Shown here: positions 1 to 7,676 of the stretch, piece by piece | How the letters are laid out: each line of letters opens with the position of its first letter | Numbering within the stretch: the first letter of the stretch is position 1 | Source of the DNA: Phycisphaerales bacterium UBA7812 | GTDB lineage: Bacteria; Planctomycetota; Phycisphaerae; Phycisphaerales; UBA1924 | Assembly: GCA_002480345.1 (NCBI GenBank) | Contig: DLBY01000090.1 | Location: 1-43,989 of the forward strand | Direction of reading: 5' to 3' | Length of the DNA stretch: 43,989 nucleotides | Translations under genes and position numbers: made by a program | The notes under the pieces: model-generated | The model's input: the letters and a program-made list of their open reading frames with translations, nothing else | Told to the model about the DNA's origin: nothing | The model's database searches: none

Positions 1-1
1 C

Positions 2-694
2 GAGGTCAAGGCGACGGAGCTCCCGCTCGGTGCGCGCCGGAAGATGGCGCGTCCGCTTCGTCCCTCGACGCGCGGCGGGGACGGGCGGGCCGAACATCTG
101 GACCCCGCGCCGACCGAGACAGTTGGGGAACCCGCGACGGGCGAGGGCGCCGCGCGGCGGACGGCTTCGGCGGTCGCGAAGGCGACGGATGAGCACCTCT
201 CCCGCGCCGAAGCGAAGCCCGCTGAGCCCGCGCTCGAGACGCTGAGCCGGGTGGAGGATCTCGCGCGGCGGGCGGCGGCGCTCAACGAGCGGCTGAAGCC
301 CGCGACGCAGGCGCCTTCACGGCTGCAGACGCGGCTGCGGAGCACGAACGGGAGCGTGCGTCTGGTGGAGGAGGTGCACGACACGGATCGGCGGGCGAAG
401 TCGGTCGCACGCCTGTTCGGGGCGCGGCGGCACAAGGGACGGGTGATCTTCGTCCAGCCCATCGAGTTGGGCAACGAGGTCCGGATCGCGGGCGACTTCA
501 ACGGCTGGAGCGCGACGGCGACACCCATGCTGCGCAACGAGGCGCTGGGCGTGCACGAGTTGACCATCGACGCGCCGGCGCTGCGGATGCGGTACCGCCT
601 GGTCGTCGATGGACGCTGGGTGGAGGACCAGTTCAACCCCCTGAAGGAATGGAACGAGTTCGGCGATCTGAACAGTGTCATCGAAGCCGAGTGA
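2..694 (+). CDS. CBM48/AMPK-beta-like glycogen-binding domain protein, 5' end outside window
   Basis: The frame is open from base 2, so the ATG at 44 is probably internal and the true start lies upstream of the window. What is visible is a linker of about 120 residues rich in Arg, Ala and Pro, then a C-terminal module of about 85 residues. That module carries the hallmark of the AMPK-beta/CBM48 early-set fold: GNEVRIAGDFNGWSA, a turn with PML, then MRYRLVVDGRW and a C-terminal NPLKEWNEFGDLNSV stretch. Such domains bind alpha-glucans in AMPK beta subunits and in branching or debranching enzymes. No catalytic domain can be seen in this fragment, so any enzymatic part must be N-terminal. The next gene starts 94 bp downstream on the same strand and resembles the C-terminal part of MinD/FlhG ATPases, so the two may be functionally linked (inference). 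The domain call is secure; the full-length function is unknown. Confidence 0.75.
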   Translation, partial: EVKATELPLGARRKMARPLRPSTRGGDGRAEHLDPAPTETVGEPATGEGAARRTASAVAKATDEHLSRAEAKPAEPALETLSRVEDLARRAAALNERLKPATQAPSRLQTRLRSTNGSVRLVEEVHDTDRRAKSVARLFGARRHKGRVIFVQPIELGNEVRIAGDFNGWSATATPMLRNEALGVHELTIDAPALRMRYRLVVDGRWVEDQFNPLKEWNEFGDLNSVIEAE

Positions 695-788
695 TCGAGG
701 CCGAGGGCGTTGGGCGTTCCTGCCCGACCTCGGCGGCACGGCCCCGTCCGCGCGGCCCATTCGCGGCGCGGGGCGACCGAGGACTGCC

Positions 789-2141
789 ATGGAATATCAG
801 AGAGGCGCCGATGCGCGCAATTCGCTGCGGCTGGTGAACGCGGGTGGGGAGACGGTGTGGGAGCCCGATCCGGCGGCGGACACAGCGGAGATGGATGCGC
901 TCGCGGAGCTGTTCATCGGTGACGAACCCGCGGAGCGCGTTTCACGCGAGGTCCCGCGGCGTGAGGCGGCGCCCGCGCACCCGGCGGGCGCGGTCGAGGC
1001 GGTCATCACGGGGCACCTGCCCGTGCGGGGCGCGGTGTGGGTGCGTGCGTACGCCGCGGCGGTGTCGCGGCGCGAGCGTCGCCCCGTGGCGCTGGTGCGG
1101 GTGACGGGCGACCGGACGACGGTCGAGCTGGTGGGTTCGGCTGTCGCGACGGAGCCTGTGCGCGACATCGGGCTCGCGATCGAGGCGGTGAGCAGCGCGA
1201 CCGAGCACTTCCTGCTGCACTTCGATGAGCTCGACCAGGCGGGCCTGCTGCGAGAGGAAACGGTCAACCGGGTGACCGTCCTGAGCGGCGCGGACGAGCC
1301 CGCGGTGGTGTCGGCGTACCGCCTGCTCAAGAGCGTGTGCGATGACCGCGGGGACGCGGTCGCGGAGGGCGGGCTGGATGTGGGCGTGTCGATCGTGGGC
1401 TCCGGCGCCGACGAGACGGTGCGCGCCACGGATCGCCTCGGCGTGGCGGCGAGGCGGTTCCTTTCGATCGGGCTCTCGTCGCGTGCGGCGGTGCCCAAGA
1501 TCGAGACCGCGACGGTCTCGGTGATCGGCGAGGTCGACCGGCGCAGCGACCCGCGCACGCTCCTGGGCACCATCGCGTCCTGCGTCGACGAGGGCTGGGC
1601 GGCGCCGGATTGCCCCGCGTCGGCGGTCGCGTCGGCGCTGGGAGAAACCGAGGCGAGCGAGCCCGGACCGGGAGCCGACGCGGCCCTTGAGCCGGACCCG
1701 GAACCTCGCGTCGATCCGGGGACCGGGTGGAGCGCAGCACCGCTCGCGGACGCAGCGCCCCCGAGCGGCGCAGCCGAGTCGATCGACCGCCCGCTTCCCT
1801 CTTCGCTGATCGCGGGGCTGACGGGCATGGATCTGCCCTGCCCGGTCGCGCGGGGGGTGGAACTGGCGACGGACGGCGCGGGCGGGCTGCACCTGCTCGC
1901 GTGGTGGGACAGCGCGGCGCCGGCGGAGCTGCTCAAGGCACGCGTGTGGGCGGGGGTGAACCTCCCGCTGCTCGCGCGGCTCGGGCCGATCGATGCGAGC
2001 AAGCGGCACGCGGTGATGCATGTCGTGTGCGACTCGGTCGGCGCCGCGGCGGACCTGCGGGGCGGCGAGCTGCGTGTGCACCTCGCGCAGCCCGTGACGG
2101 CGGCGACGGCGAACGGCTGGGTGACGACCCCCGTCGAGTGA
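789..2141 (+). CDS. MinD/FlhG-like protein without a Walker A motif (hypothetical)
   Basis: The protein has 450 residues. I chose ATG 789 because a GAGGA lies 5 bases upstream and the sequence before it in frame has no protein-like character. Residues about 130-235 resemble the second half of MinD/FlhG-type ATPases: a VTVLSGADEPAVVSAYRLLK segment fits the family's 'VTTPEPTSITDAYALIK' strand-helix, and VGVSIVGSGADETVRATDRL with VAARRFLSIGL fits the following 'NRVRSxxEAxEVxxRLxxVAxRFLG' strand-helix. No GKGGxGKT P-loop and no switch aspartates are visible, so this is probably a non-ATPase paralogue. An acidic Pro/Ala/Glu-rich linker (about 285-335) precedes a C-terminal domain of about 115 residues that I do not recognise. 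No signal peptide or TM segment is evident, so it is probably cytoplasmic. The gene ends at a bidirectional terminator (2180-2207). Existence as a gene is secure; the family link is an inference. Confidence 0.7.
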   Translation: MEYQRGADARNSLRLVNAGGETVWEPDPAADTAEMDALAELFIGDEPAERVSREVPRREAAPAHPAGAVEAVITGHLPVRGAVWVRAYAAAVSRRERRPVALVRVTGDRTTVELVGSAVATEPVRDIGLAIEAVSSATEHFLLHFDELDQAGLLREETVNRVTVLSGADEPAVVSAYRLLKSVCDDRGDAVAEGGLDVGVSIVGSGADETVRATDRLGVAARRFLSIGLSSRAAVPKIETATVSVIGEVDRRSDPRTLLGTIASCVDEGWAAPDCPASAVASALGETEASEPGPGADAALEPDPEPRVDPGTGWSAAPLADAAPPSGAAESIDRPLPSSLIAGLTGMDLPCPVARGVELATDGAGGLHLLAWWDSAAPAELLKARVWAGVNLPLLARLGPIDASKRHAVMHVVCDSVGAAADLRGGELRVHLAQPVTAATANGWVTTPVE

Positions 2142-2179
2142 TCCGCTCGCGTCGGTCGCGACCAAGTTCTGAGCGCAGA

Positions 2180-2207
2180 AAAACACCGGGCGGCTGCCCG
2201 GTGTTTT
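2180..2207. terminator. Bidirectional intrinsic terminator
   Basis: A perfect 12-bp stem (AAAACACCGGGC pairing with GCCCGGTGTTTT) encloses a GGCT loop. The stem ends in A and T tracts, so it can terminate both the plus-strand gene ending at 2141 and the minus-strand clpX ending at 2231. It sits centrally between the two convergent genes. Confidence 0.9.
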
Positions 2208-2230
2208 CGTTGGGTGGCTGGAGCGGCGCC

Positions 2231-3658
2231 TCAGGCGGTGTTGGCGCGCTGGACGCGGAGTTCCTCGAGGGGCCTGGGGCTCTCGACATGGGCCGCGTCG
2301 ATGACATACTCGGCGTTCTCGTTGTCGAGATCGGGGAGCTCGAACATGAGCTCGAGCATGCACTCCTCGACGACGCCCCGGAGGGCGCGGGCGCCGGTCT
2401 TCCGCTCGATCGCCTTGTGGGCGATCGCCTTGAGCGCGTCGTCGGTGAAGGTCAGCTTGGCGCCCTCGAAGGCGAACATCTGCTGGTACTGCTTGACGAG
2501 CGCGTTGCGGGGCTCGGTGAGGATCTGGATGAGGGCCTCTTCGCCCAGCGGCATCAGCGGGGTGATGACGGGCAGGCGCCCGATGAGCTCGGGGATGACG
2601 CCGAACTCGATGACATCCTCGTTGCTGACCTTCTGGAGGAGCAGCTCGCGTTCGTGGATGTTGCCCTCCCAGGCGGTGATGTCGTCGTCCTGGGTGAGGT
2701 TGGCGGCGAACCCGATCTTGGTCTGCCCGATGCGTCGGCGGATGATCTCTTCGAGGCCGACGAAGGTGCCGCCGCAGATGAAGAGGACCTGGCTGGTGTC
2801 GAACTGGATGTACTGCTGCTCGGGGTGCTTGCGTCCGCCCTGGGGGGGGACATTCGCGACGGTGCCCTCGAGGAGCTTGAGCAGTGAGCGCTGGACGCCC
2901 TCGCCCGAGACATCGCGGGTGATGGAGACATTGGACGAGGTCTTGCCGACCTTGTCGACCTCGTCGATGTAGATGATGCCCCGCTGGGCGGCCTCGACAT
3001 CGAAATCCGCGGCCTGGAGCAGCTTGAGCAGCAGGTTCTCGACATCCTCGCCCACATAGCCCGCCTCGGTGAGGGTGGTCGCGTCGCCGATCGCGAACGG
3101 GACCTTGAGCATCCGGGCGAGGGTCTTGGCGAGCAGGGTCTTGCCCGACCCGGTCGACCCGATCATCAGGATGTTGGACTTCTCGAGCTCGATGTTGCTC
3201 GCGTCCTCGCTCTCGGCGTGGATCAGGCGCTTGTAGTGGCTGTGCACCGCGACCGCGAGTGCGCGCTTCGCGGCGGTCTGCCCGATGACATACTCGTCGA
3301 GGAATTCCTTGATCTGACGCGGGCTGGGGACATCACGCAGGATGCCGGTCGAGCCGCTGACTCGCCTCCGCTCCTGGCGGAAGATGTTCTGGCAGAGGTC
3401 CACGCACTTGGAGCAGATGTAGACCTCGTTGGGGCCCTCGACCATGGGCCCGACCTCGCGGCTGGTCTTGCCGCAGAACGAGCAGGTGGTGATCTTGCGG
3501 CCCTTGAAGCCTCCGGACCCGGCGCCCGAGCCGGTGTCGGAGGACCCGCCCGAGCCTTGGGTGTCGTCGCCGTTCCCGCCCTCGCTGCGCGAGGCGTTGA
3601 CCGGCTCGCGGGCGTCGTCGTTCGCGGGAGTCGTGGTGGGGCGTGCGTGCTGATGCAT
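2231..3658 (-). CDS. clpX: ATP-dependent Clp protease ATP-binding subunit ClpX
   Basis: ClpX is the AAA+ unfoldase that recognises tagged proteins and threads them into ClpP in the cytoplasm. The 475-residue product has an N-terminal Ser/Gly/Asp-rich lead of about 50 residues. A treble-clef zinc finger follows (CSFC ... CSKC, the dimerisation and adaptor domain). Next come Walker A GSTGSGKT, the pore loop AGYVGEDVEN, Walker B IIYIDEVDK and the ClpP-docking IGF loop (QTKIGFAAN). The C-terminal small domain carries the sensor-2 region GARALRGVVEE. I chose the ATG at 3658 rather than the longer open frame because the upstream residues are low complexity and a GGGAGA lies about 10 bases before this start. 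No clpP lies next to it in the window. The 269 bp upstream hold no other gene. Confidence 0.97.
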   Translation of the reverse strand: MHQHARPTTTPANDDAREPVNASRSEGGNGDDTQGSGGSSDTGSGAGSGGFKGRKITTCSFCGKTSREVGPMVEGPNEVYICSKCVDLCQNIFRQERRRVSGSTGILRDVPSPRQIKEFLDEYVIGQTAAKRALAVAVHSHYKRLIHAESEDASNIELEKSNILMIGSTGSGKTLLAKTLARMLKVPFAIGDATTLTEAGYVGEDVENLLLKLLQAADFDVEAAQRGIIYIDEVDKVGKTSSNVSITRDVSGEGVQRSLLKLLEGTVANVPPQGGRKHPEQQYIQFDTSQVLFICGGTFVGLEEIIRRRIGQTKIGFAANLTQDDDITAWEGNIHERELLLQKVSNEDVIEFGVIPELIGRLPVITPLMPLGEEALIQILTEPRNALVKQYQQMFAFEGAKLTFTDDALKAIAHKAIERKTGARALRGVVEECMLELMFELPDLDNENAEYVIDAAHVESPRPLEELRVQRANTA

Positions 3659-3927
3659 GGGGTGGTGATCTCCCTGCGATGTCCCTGTTGGAGGGCCCTC
3701 AAGAGAGGGGGTGTCGGTGGCGGACGCCGCCGTGCGCGGGCGGCGCGGGTCGCTCGCGGTGTATCGGCCGGACGGTGCGCCGGATCGAGCCCGATTCGGG
3801 GCTGCTGTCATCCTACCCCGCGCACGGCTCGCACCAACGGCGTTTTGCGGCGCCTCTCCCGCGCGAGCGTCCCGGAACGGGGTTCAACCGCGTCCGTTTC
3901 GGGCTTATTTCCGCGTCTCCACCGTTA

Positions 3928-4329
3928 TCAGGGACCGGTTTGCCCGGGCGGTTGTTCGGGCTCATCCCGGCTTTGGGGCAGGGGCTGCCCGGTCAGATCG
4001 AACCCCGGCTCGGCGACGAGCCCGCCCTGCTTGCGGATCGAATCGGCGAGCACGGCGTGCGGGTCTTTTCCGGTCGCCTTCGCGATCATGACGGCGCGCG
4101 TGCGTTCGTATTCGTCGTCGGAGATCTCCCCGCGGTCGCGCATCGCGCGGAGGTCGGCGAGCAGCGTCCCGCTGTCGGTGGTGTCGTCGCGATCGCTGAG
4201 GATGCGGCGCTGGATGTAGATGATCAGACCGAGGCCCAGGAGCGTTAGAAAAAGCACGAACCCCAGCAGCAGCAAGACCTTGGGCTGCGCGACGAACGCC
4301 TGGGCGAGCACGGGAGAGATCGCCTGCAT
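3928..4329 (-). CDS. Small membrane protein with SHOCT-like C-terminal motif
   Basis: The 133-residue protein has one hydrophobic segment at about residues 18-39 (VLLLLGFVLFLTLLGLGLII). A charged cytoplasmic tail follows. Within the tail, LLADLRAMRDRGEISDDEYERTRAVMI matches the SHOCT ('short C-terminal') pattern of an L..L..L...G.I...EF/Y...K/R helix pair. SHOCT domains are thought to mediate oligomerisation; no enzymatic role is known. The C-terminus is Pro/Gln-rich. The gene begins 4 bp after the stop of the gene at 4334-5110 on the same strand, so the two are very probably co-transcribed. It is separated from clpX by about 270 bp. The function is unknown. Confidence 0.85.
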   Translation of the reverse strand: MQAISPVLAQAFVAQPKVLLLLGFVLFLTLLGLGLIIYIQRRILSDRDDTTDSGTLLADLRAMRDRGEISDDEYERTRAVMIAKATGKDPHAVLADSIRKQGGLVAEPGFDLTGQPLPQSRDEPEQPPGQTGP

Positions 4330-4333
4330 CGTG

Positions 4334-5110
4334 TCAGTCCCCGCCGCCCAGCATGATGGCGCGCCGGAGCGGCGCGACGAGGCCGGGCAGGACGCGCTGC
4401 TCGATCAGGTGCTCGGCCTGGTCCGCGAGGGTGCGGAAGACACCGGGCATCGCCTTGAGGTTGGCGACCGGCTCGTAGCGGCGCAGCGTGACATAGACGC
4501 TGATGGGTTCGCCGCTGCTCTCTCCGGCGCTCGCGCCCGAGCGGGTCTTGATCTCGAGATGGGCCTCGATGCCGTCGGAGACACGGCGCCCGCCCTCGGG
4601 GCGGACCCCGTCGGGTGTGAGCAGGAGCCCGAGCAGGGGCTGGAAATCGATGGTCGTGGCGTTCTCGAGATCGAGCAGTTCGCCCAGCGGGGAGCCCTCG
4701 AGGAGCGCCTCGGCGACCATCGCGTCGTGGTTGCCCGACGCGGCGAGGTCGAAGCCGTAGAGCAGTTCGACATACTCGATGTCGAGCGGGCTGATGGAGA
4801 GGAAATAGGGGGCGACCTCGAGGACCGCCTTGTGGAGGGCGTATCCGTCGTCGAAGGTGTTGGGGTTGACGGCGCCGGATCGGATGGTGCTCGATCGGAC
4901 CGCGAGCCAGCGGTGGGGCTCGTCGTCGGTGGGGCTCTCGAGGGCGAGCTCGTCCTTGTAGCGTTTGAAGGAGGCCATGGTGGGGAAGGTGTGGCGGATG
5001 CGCTCGAACAGATCGAGGATGGTCTCGCGTCCCCGGGGGAGATCGAGTTTCACGCTCATCTTCTGGTTGATGTAGAAGTCCGAGCAGAGGGCCCGGTAGC
5101 TGCTCGCCAT
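4334..5110 (-). CDS. Conserved-looking hypothetical protein
   Basis: The product has 258 residues and begins MASSYRALCSDFYINQKMS. I chose ATG 5110 because AAGGAG stands 9 bases upstream and the longer in-frame extension is a repetitive low-complexity leader running into the inverted-repeat element. The protein is acidic and soluble, with no signal peptide or TM segment. It has an N-terminal alpha/beta portion (RETILDLFERIRHTFPTM, RWLAVRSSTIRSGAVNP) and a central segment with ISPLDIEYVELLYGFDL. The C-terminal part contains VYVTLRRYEP and a final helical stretch. I do not recognise the family. It lies 4 bp upstream of the SHOCT-type membrane protein, suggesting a two-gene operon. Confidence 0.85.
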   Translation of the reverse strand: MASSYRALCSDFYINQKMSVKLDLPRGRETILDLFERIRHTFPTMASFKRYKDELALESPTDDEPHRWLAVRSSTIRSGAVNPNTFDDGYALHKAVLEVAPYFLSISPLDIEYVELLYGFDLAASGNHDAMVAEALLEGSPLGELLDLENATTIDFQPLLGLLLTPDGVRPEGGRRVSDGIEAHLEIKTRSGASAGESSGEPISVYVTLRRYEPVANLKAMPGVFRTLADQAEHLIEQRVLPGLVAPLRRAIMLGGGD

Positions 5111-5205
5111 GGTGGTGCGCTCCTTCGCAGGGCGAGTGTATGGAGGGGGAATGGGGAACGGGCAATGGGAAAAGGGACGGAGACTGATGGGGACGGGGTG
5201 CCCCG

Positions 5206-5303
5206 GGGTGCCACCGCTCGACGCGGCGCGGCGCAGCGGTTTGGTATGTGATTCCCGGACATGCGAGCACGACTGCGCCGCGGTGCGTCGAGCGGTGGCA
5301 CCC
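5206..5303. repeat. 98-bp element with 31-bp near-perfect inverted repeats
   Basis: The left arm 5206-5236 and right arm 5273-5303 are reverse complements at 29 of 31 positions. The mismatches are two adjacent bases at 5225-5226. The outer 19 bp (GGGTGCCACCGCTCGACGC and its complement) and the inner 10 bp (CGCGGCGCAG) match perfectly. The 36-bp loop carries no ORF. The element lies between the minus-strand gene starting at 5110 and the minus-strand DUF418 gene ending at 5331, that is, downstream of the latter. It could act as a transcription terminator-like hairpin, but the length and composite structure are more like a REP/BIME or MITE-type repeat. Only one copy was noticed in this window. 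Confidence 0.8.
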
Positions 5304-5330
5304 GGCTTCACGACGCCTTGAACATTGGTG

Positions 5331-6614
5331 TCAGCGTCGCATGGGCTGGATTTCCCAGTAGGTCAGGCTGCGCCAGGCCCATTCCGCGGGTCCGAAGCGG
5401 AAGAAGCGGATCCAGACGGCGCTGAACAGCAGGTTGATGATCCAGACCGCGGCGATGACGACGAAGAGGCCCGGGTAGTCGATCTCGGCGAAGTAGGCGA
5501 AGCCGTACCCGTAGAAGAAGGTCGTGCAGAGGATGGTCTGGAGGAGGTAGTTGGAGAGCGCCATGCGCCCGACATTGGCAAGGGCGCCGGTGAGCCAGCG
5601 GAGGACACCGAGCCTGACGATCCAGATGAGCAGGCCCATGTACCCCAGCGAGATGGGGATGCCCACGAACTGGCTGAAGGACTGCCAGAGGAAGCCTGCC
5701 ATGTCGGGCATGACGCCCGCGAGGCCGTAGTAGAGGGTGAGGGTGAGGCCCAGCCCGCCCCCGAGCCCGAGCACGGTCATCCAGGCGTAGAGGCGGGTGG
5801 GACGCTCGCCGGTCAGGACCCCCAGACGCGTGAGGCCCATGCCGATCATCATGAGCCCGGTGATGCCCGGGAAGAACATGGGCCCGAAGATGAACCAGAA
5901 GAAGACGAGCGAGAACAGGCGGGGCTTGAAAGTATCGAGGTAGGACCCTGTATAGCCCGCGAGTTCTCCCGATGGGTCGCCCATGAGTTCCTCGGGCCCG
6001 ATCTTGCCCTGCTGCACGGCCCAGACGCCGAAAAGGCTGAAGGCGAGCATCAGGATCGTGCTGAACAGGTGCCCGAGCAGACCGAGGCCGATCTGGAGTT
6101 TGGGGTTCCACCGGCGGACCCACCAGACGAGCCCGAAAGCGACCATCGCGTACCAGACGAGGATGTCGCCGTACCAGAGACAGGTCGCGTGGAGCACGCC
6201 GATCAGGAGGAGCCAGGCGGTGCGTCGGTACCAGAGCCCGGCGCCCTTGCTGAGGCGGGTGTGGAACTCGCCGTCCTGCTCGCGGTCGAACTTGCGCGCA
6301 TAGACGATGACCCCCGCGCCGAAGAGCATGCTGAAGAGGGCCATCATCTTGCCGAGGGTGAAGATCGCGGTGAGGTCATGCCCGATGGTGTTCCAGCGGG
6401 TCTCGCCCAGCGTCGCGTTCATGTAGTCGGGCCCGGTGCCCGCGGCGCTGGGCCAGCCGAAGAAGATGACATTGGGGACGAGGATGCCCAGCAGGGCGAA
6501 GCCGCGGACGACATCGATCGAGCGGTAGCGCTGCTTCTCCGCGATGGGATGGGGATGGGGGTCGGGCGCGGGGGTGTCGATCGCGGTCGGGCGCGGGTGC
6601 GGGTTCTCTTCCAT
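5331..6614 (-). CDS. DUF418 (YeiB-type) integral membrane protein
   Basis: The 427-residue polytopic protein has a Pro/His-rich cytoplasmic N-terminus and then the signature RYRSIDVVRGFALLGILVPN. This matches the 'R..xlDvlRGfAllGIllvN' start of DUF418/YeiB proteins. Multiple hydrophobic helices follow: LGKMMALFSMLFGAG, TAWLLLIGVLHATC, LVWYAMVAFGLVWW, LFSTILMLAFSLFG, LFSLVFFWFIFGPMF, and a C-terminal pair around LLQTILCTTFFYGYGF. The family is related to membrane acyltransferase-like proteins, but its substrate is not established. The gene lies 20 bp after the HAD phosphatase gene on the same strand, so it is probably the last gene of the PHP-glycosyltransferase operon. The inverted repeat at 5206-5303 lies 27 bp past its stop. 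Confidence 0.92.
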   Translation of the reverse strand: MEENPHPRPTAIDTPAPDPHPHPIAEKQRYRSIDVVRGFALLGILVPNVIFFGWPSAAGTGPDYMNATLGETRWNTIGHDLTAIFTLGKMMALFSMLFGAGVIVYARKFDREQDGEFHTRLSKGAGLWYRRTAWLLLIGVLHATCLWYGDILVWYAMVAFGLVWWVRRWNPKLQIGLGLLGHLFSTILMLAFSLFGVWAVQQGKIGPEELMGDPSGELAGYTGSYLDTFKPRLFSLVFFWFIFGPMFFPGITGLMMIGMGLTRLGVLTGERPTRLYAWMTVLGLGGGLGLTLTLYYGLAGVMPDMAGFLWQSFSQFVGIPISLGYMGLLIWIVRLGVLRWLTGALANVGRMALSNYLLQTILCTTFFYGYGFAYFAEIDYPGLFVVIAAVWIINLLFSAVWIRFFRFGPAEWAWRSLTYWEIQPMRR

Positions 6615-6634
6615 GCGCCCATTGAACCCGGTTC

Positions 6635-7330
6635 TCAGCCCCCGAGCAACCAGCGCGCGATGTCTTCGGTCGCTTCGAGCGATTCGACGACGCGGTGGGC
6701 GCCCGCATCGGCGAGGGTCTGCGCATCGGTCCGTCCGGTCGCGACGCCCAGGACGCGGCAGCCGTTCGCGAGCCCGCAGGCGACATCGTGGACGGTGTCG
6801 CCCAGGATGACGGTCTCGCGCGGGTCGGTCTCGTGCATCCCGCGGTAGCGATCGATCCCGACGGGGGGCAGGTGGTCGCGGACGGGGGGCTCGTGGGGCG
6901 AGTCGTCCCCCCAGACCTGCACGCGGAACTGCCCCGGGTCGAGCCCGATGGCGCGGAGCTTAAAGGTGCCGGTCTCGGCGAAGTTACCCGTGAGCACGCC
7001 CGGCACGGTCGTCGGGTCCCTTCGCGCCTCGGACTCGATCGCGTGGACGAGTTCGATGGCGCCGGGGAGGGGCTCGATCGACTCCGCGGCGGTCGCGGCG
7101 AAGGTCTCGATGTAGCCCGCCTTCATCGCGGCGAGGTTCTCGGGGGTGGGGTCGACCCCGTTCGCGGTGAGCAGGTCGCGGATGATGAGCGGATCGAGGC
7201 GGCCCGCGAAGTCGACGCCCTCGAAGGCGAAGTCGGGGGAGAACAGCCGTTGCCCGGCGTCGGCCATCGCGCGGCGTCCCGCGCCGTTGGTTTTGAGAAG
7301 CGTCATGTCGATGTCGAAGAGGATGAGCAT
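6635..7330 (-). CDS. HAD-superfamily phosphatase (phosphoglycolate phosphatase-like)
   Basis: The product has 231 residues. HAD motif I is DIDMT at the N-terminus, with the nucleophile Asp and the acid/base Asp. Motif II is the Thr of VLTGN. A Lys in TFKLRAIGL serves as motif III. Motif IV is ILGDTVHDVACG, with paired Asp for Mg2+. The cap between motifs I and II is helical (C1 type), as in phosphoglycolate phosphatase and beta-phosphoglucomutase relatives. The enzyme probably dephosphorylates a small phosphorylated metabolite; the substrate cannot be deduced. I chose ATG 7330 because a GGAGACCC Shine-Dalgarno region lies just upstream and the protein begins directly with the motif-I strand MLILFDIDMT. 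It is spaced 29 bp from acylphosphatase and 20 bp from the DUF418 gene, all minus strand. Confidence 0.93.
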   Translation of the reverse strand: MLILFDIDMTLLKTNGAGRRAMADAGQRLFSPDFAFEGVDFAGRLDPLIIRDLLTANGVDPTPENLAAMKAGYIETFAATAAESIEPLPGAIELVHAIESEARRDPTTVPGVLTGNFAETGTFKLRAIGLDPGQFRVQVWGDDSPHEPPVRDHLPPVGIDRYRGMHETDPRETVILGDTVHDVACGLANGCRVLGVATGRTDAQTLADAGAHRVVESLEATEDIARWLLGG

Positions 7331-7359
7331 GGGTCTCCGGCGCCCCGTCTCGGGGCGGT

Positions 7360-7641
7360 TCAGTAGGTGATCTCGAACGAGTCTTCGCCCGCGACGGGCT
7401 CGAGTTCGCTCCGGCTGGTTTTGTGGATGTTGCGCGACATCGCGTCGGCGATGCCCGCGAGGCAGGCGTCGACCGCCGAGCGCGGGCCCTGGATCTCCGC
7501 GAGCACCGTCCCGTCGGGCTCGTTGCGGACCCATCCGGTCGCGCCGAACCGCTTCGCGGCGGCGCGGACGGTGGCGCGGAACCCGACCCCCTGGACGCGG
7601 CCCGTGTAGATCAGGCGGAGGCGGATCAGCGGATCGGGCAT
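7360..7641 (-). CDS. acyP: Acylphosphatase
   Basis: Acylphosphatase hydrolyses carboxyl-phosphate bonds of acyl phosphates. The 93-residue protein has the family's usual length. It carries the phosphate-binding loop GRVQGVGFR with the catalytic Arg, and the second signature GWVRNEPDGTVLAEIQG with the catalytic Asn. A C-terminal strand ends FEITY. The ATG at 7641 has an AGAGGAAAG upstream. It lies 35 bp downstream of the PHP-glycosyltransferase gene and 29 bp before the HAD phosphatase gene, so it is probably the second gene of that operon. The pairing of two phosphatases with a glycosyltransferase is suggestive but has no defined pathway. Confidence 0.95.
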   Translation of the reverse strand: MPDPLIRLRLIYTGRVQGVGFRATVRAAAKRFGATGWVRNEPDGTVLAEIQGPRSAVDACLAGIADAMSRNIHKTSRSELEPVAGEDSFEITY

Positions 7642-7676
7642 CGGGGCGGGTCTTTCCTCTGGGCGGAATCGGTGCG

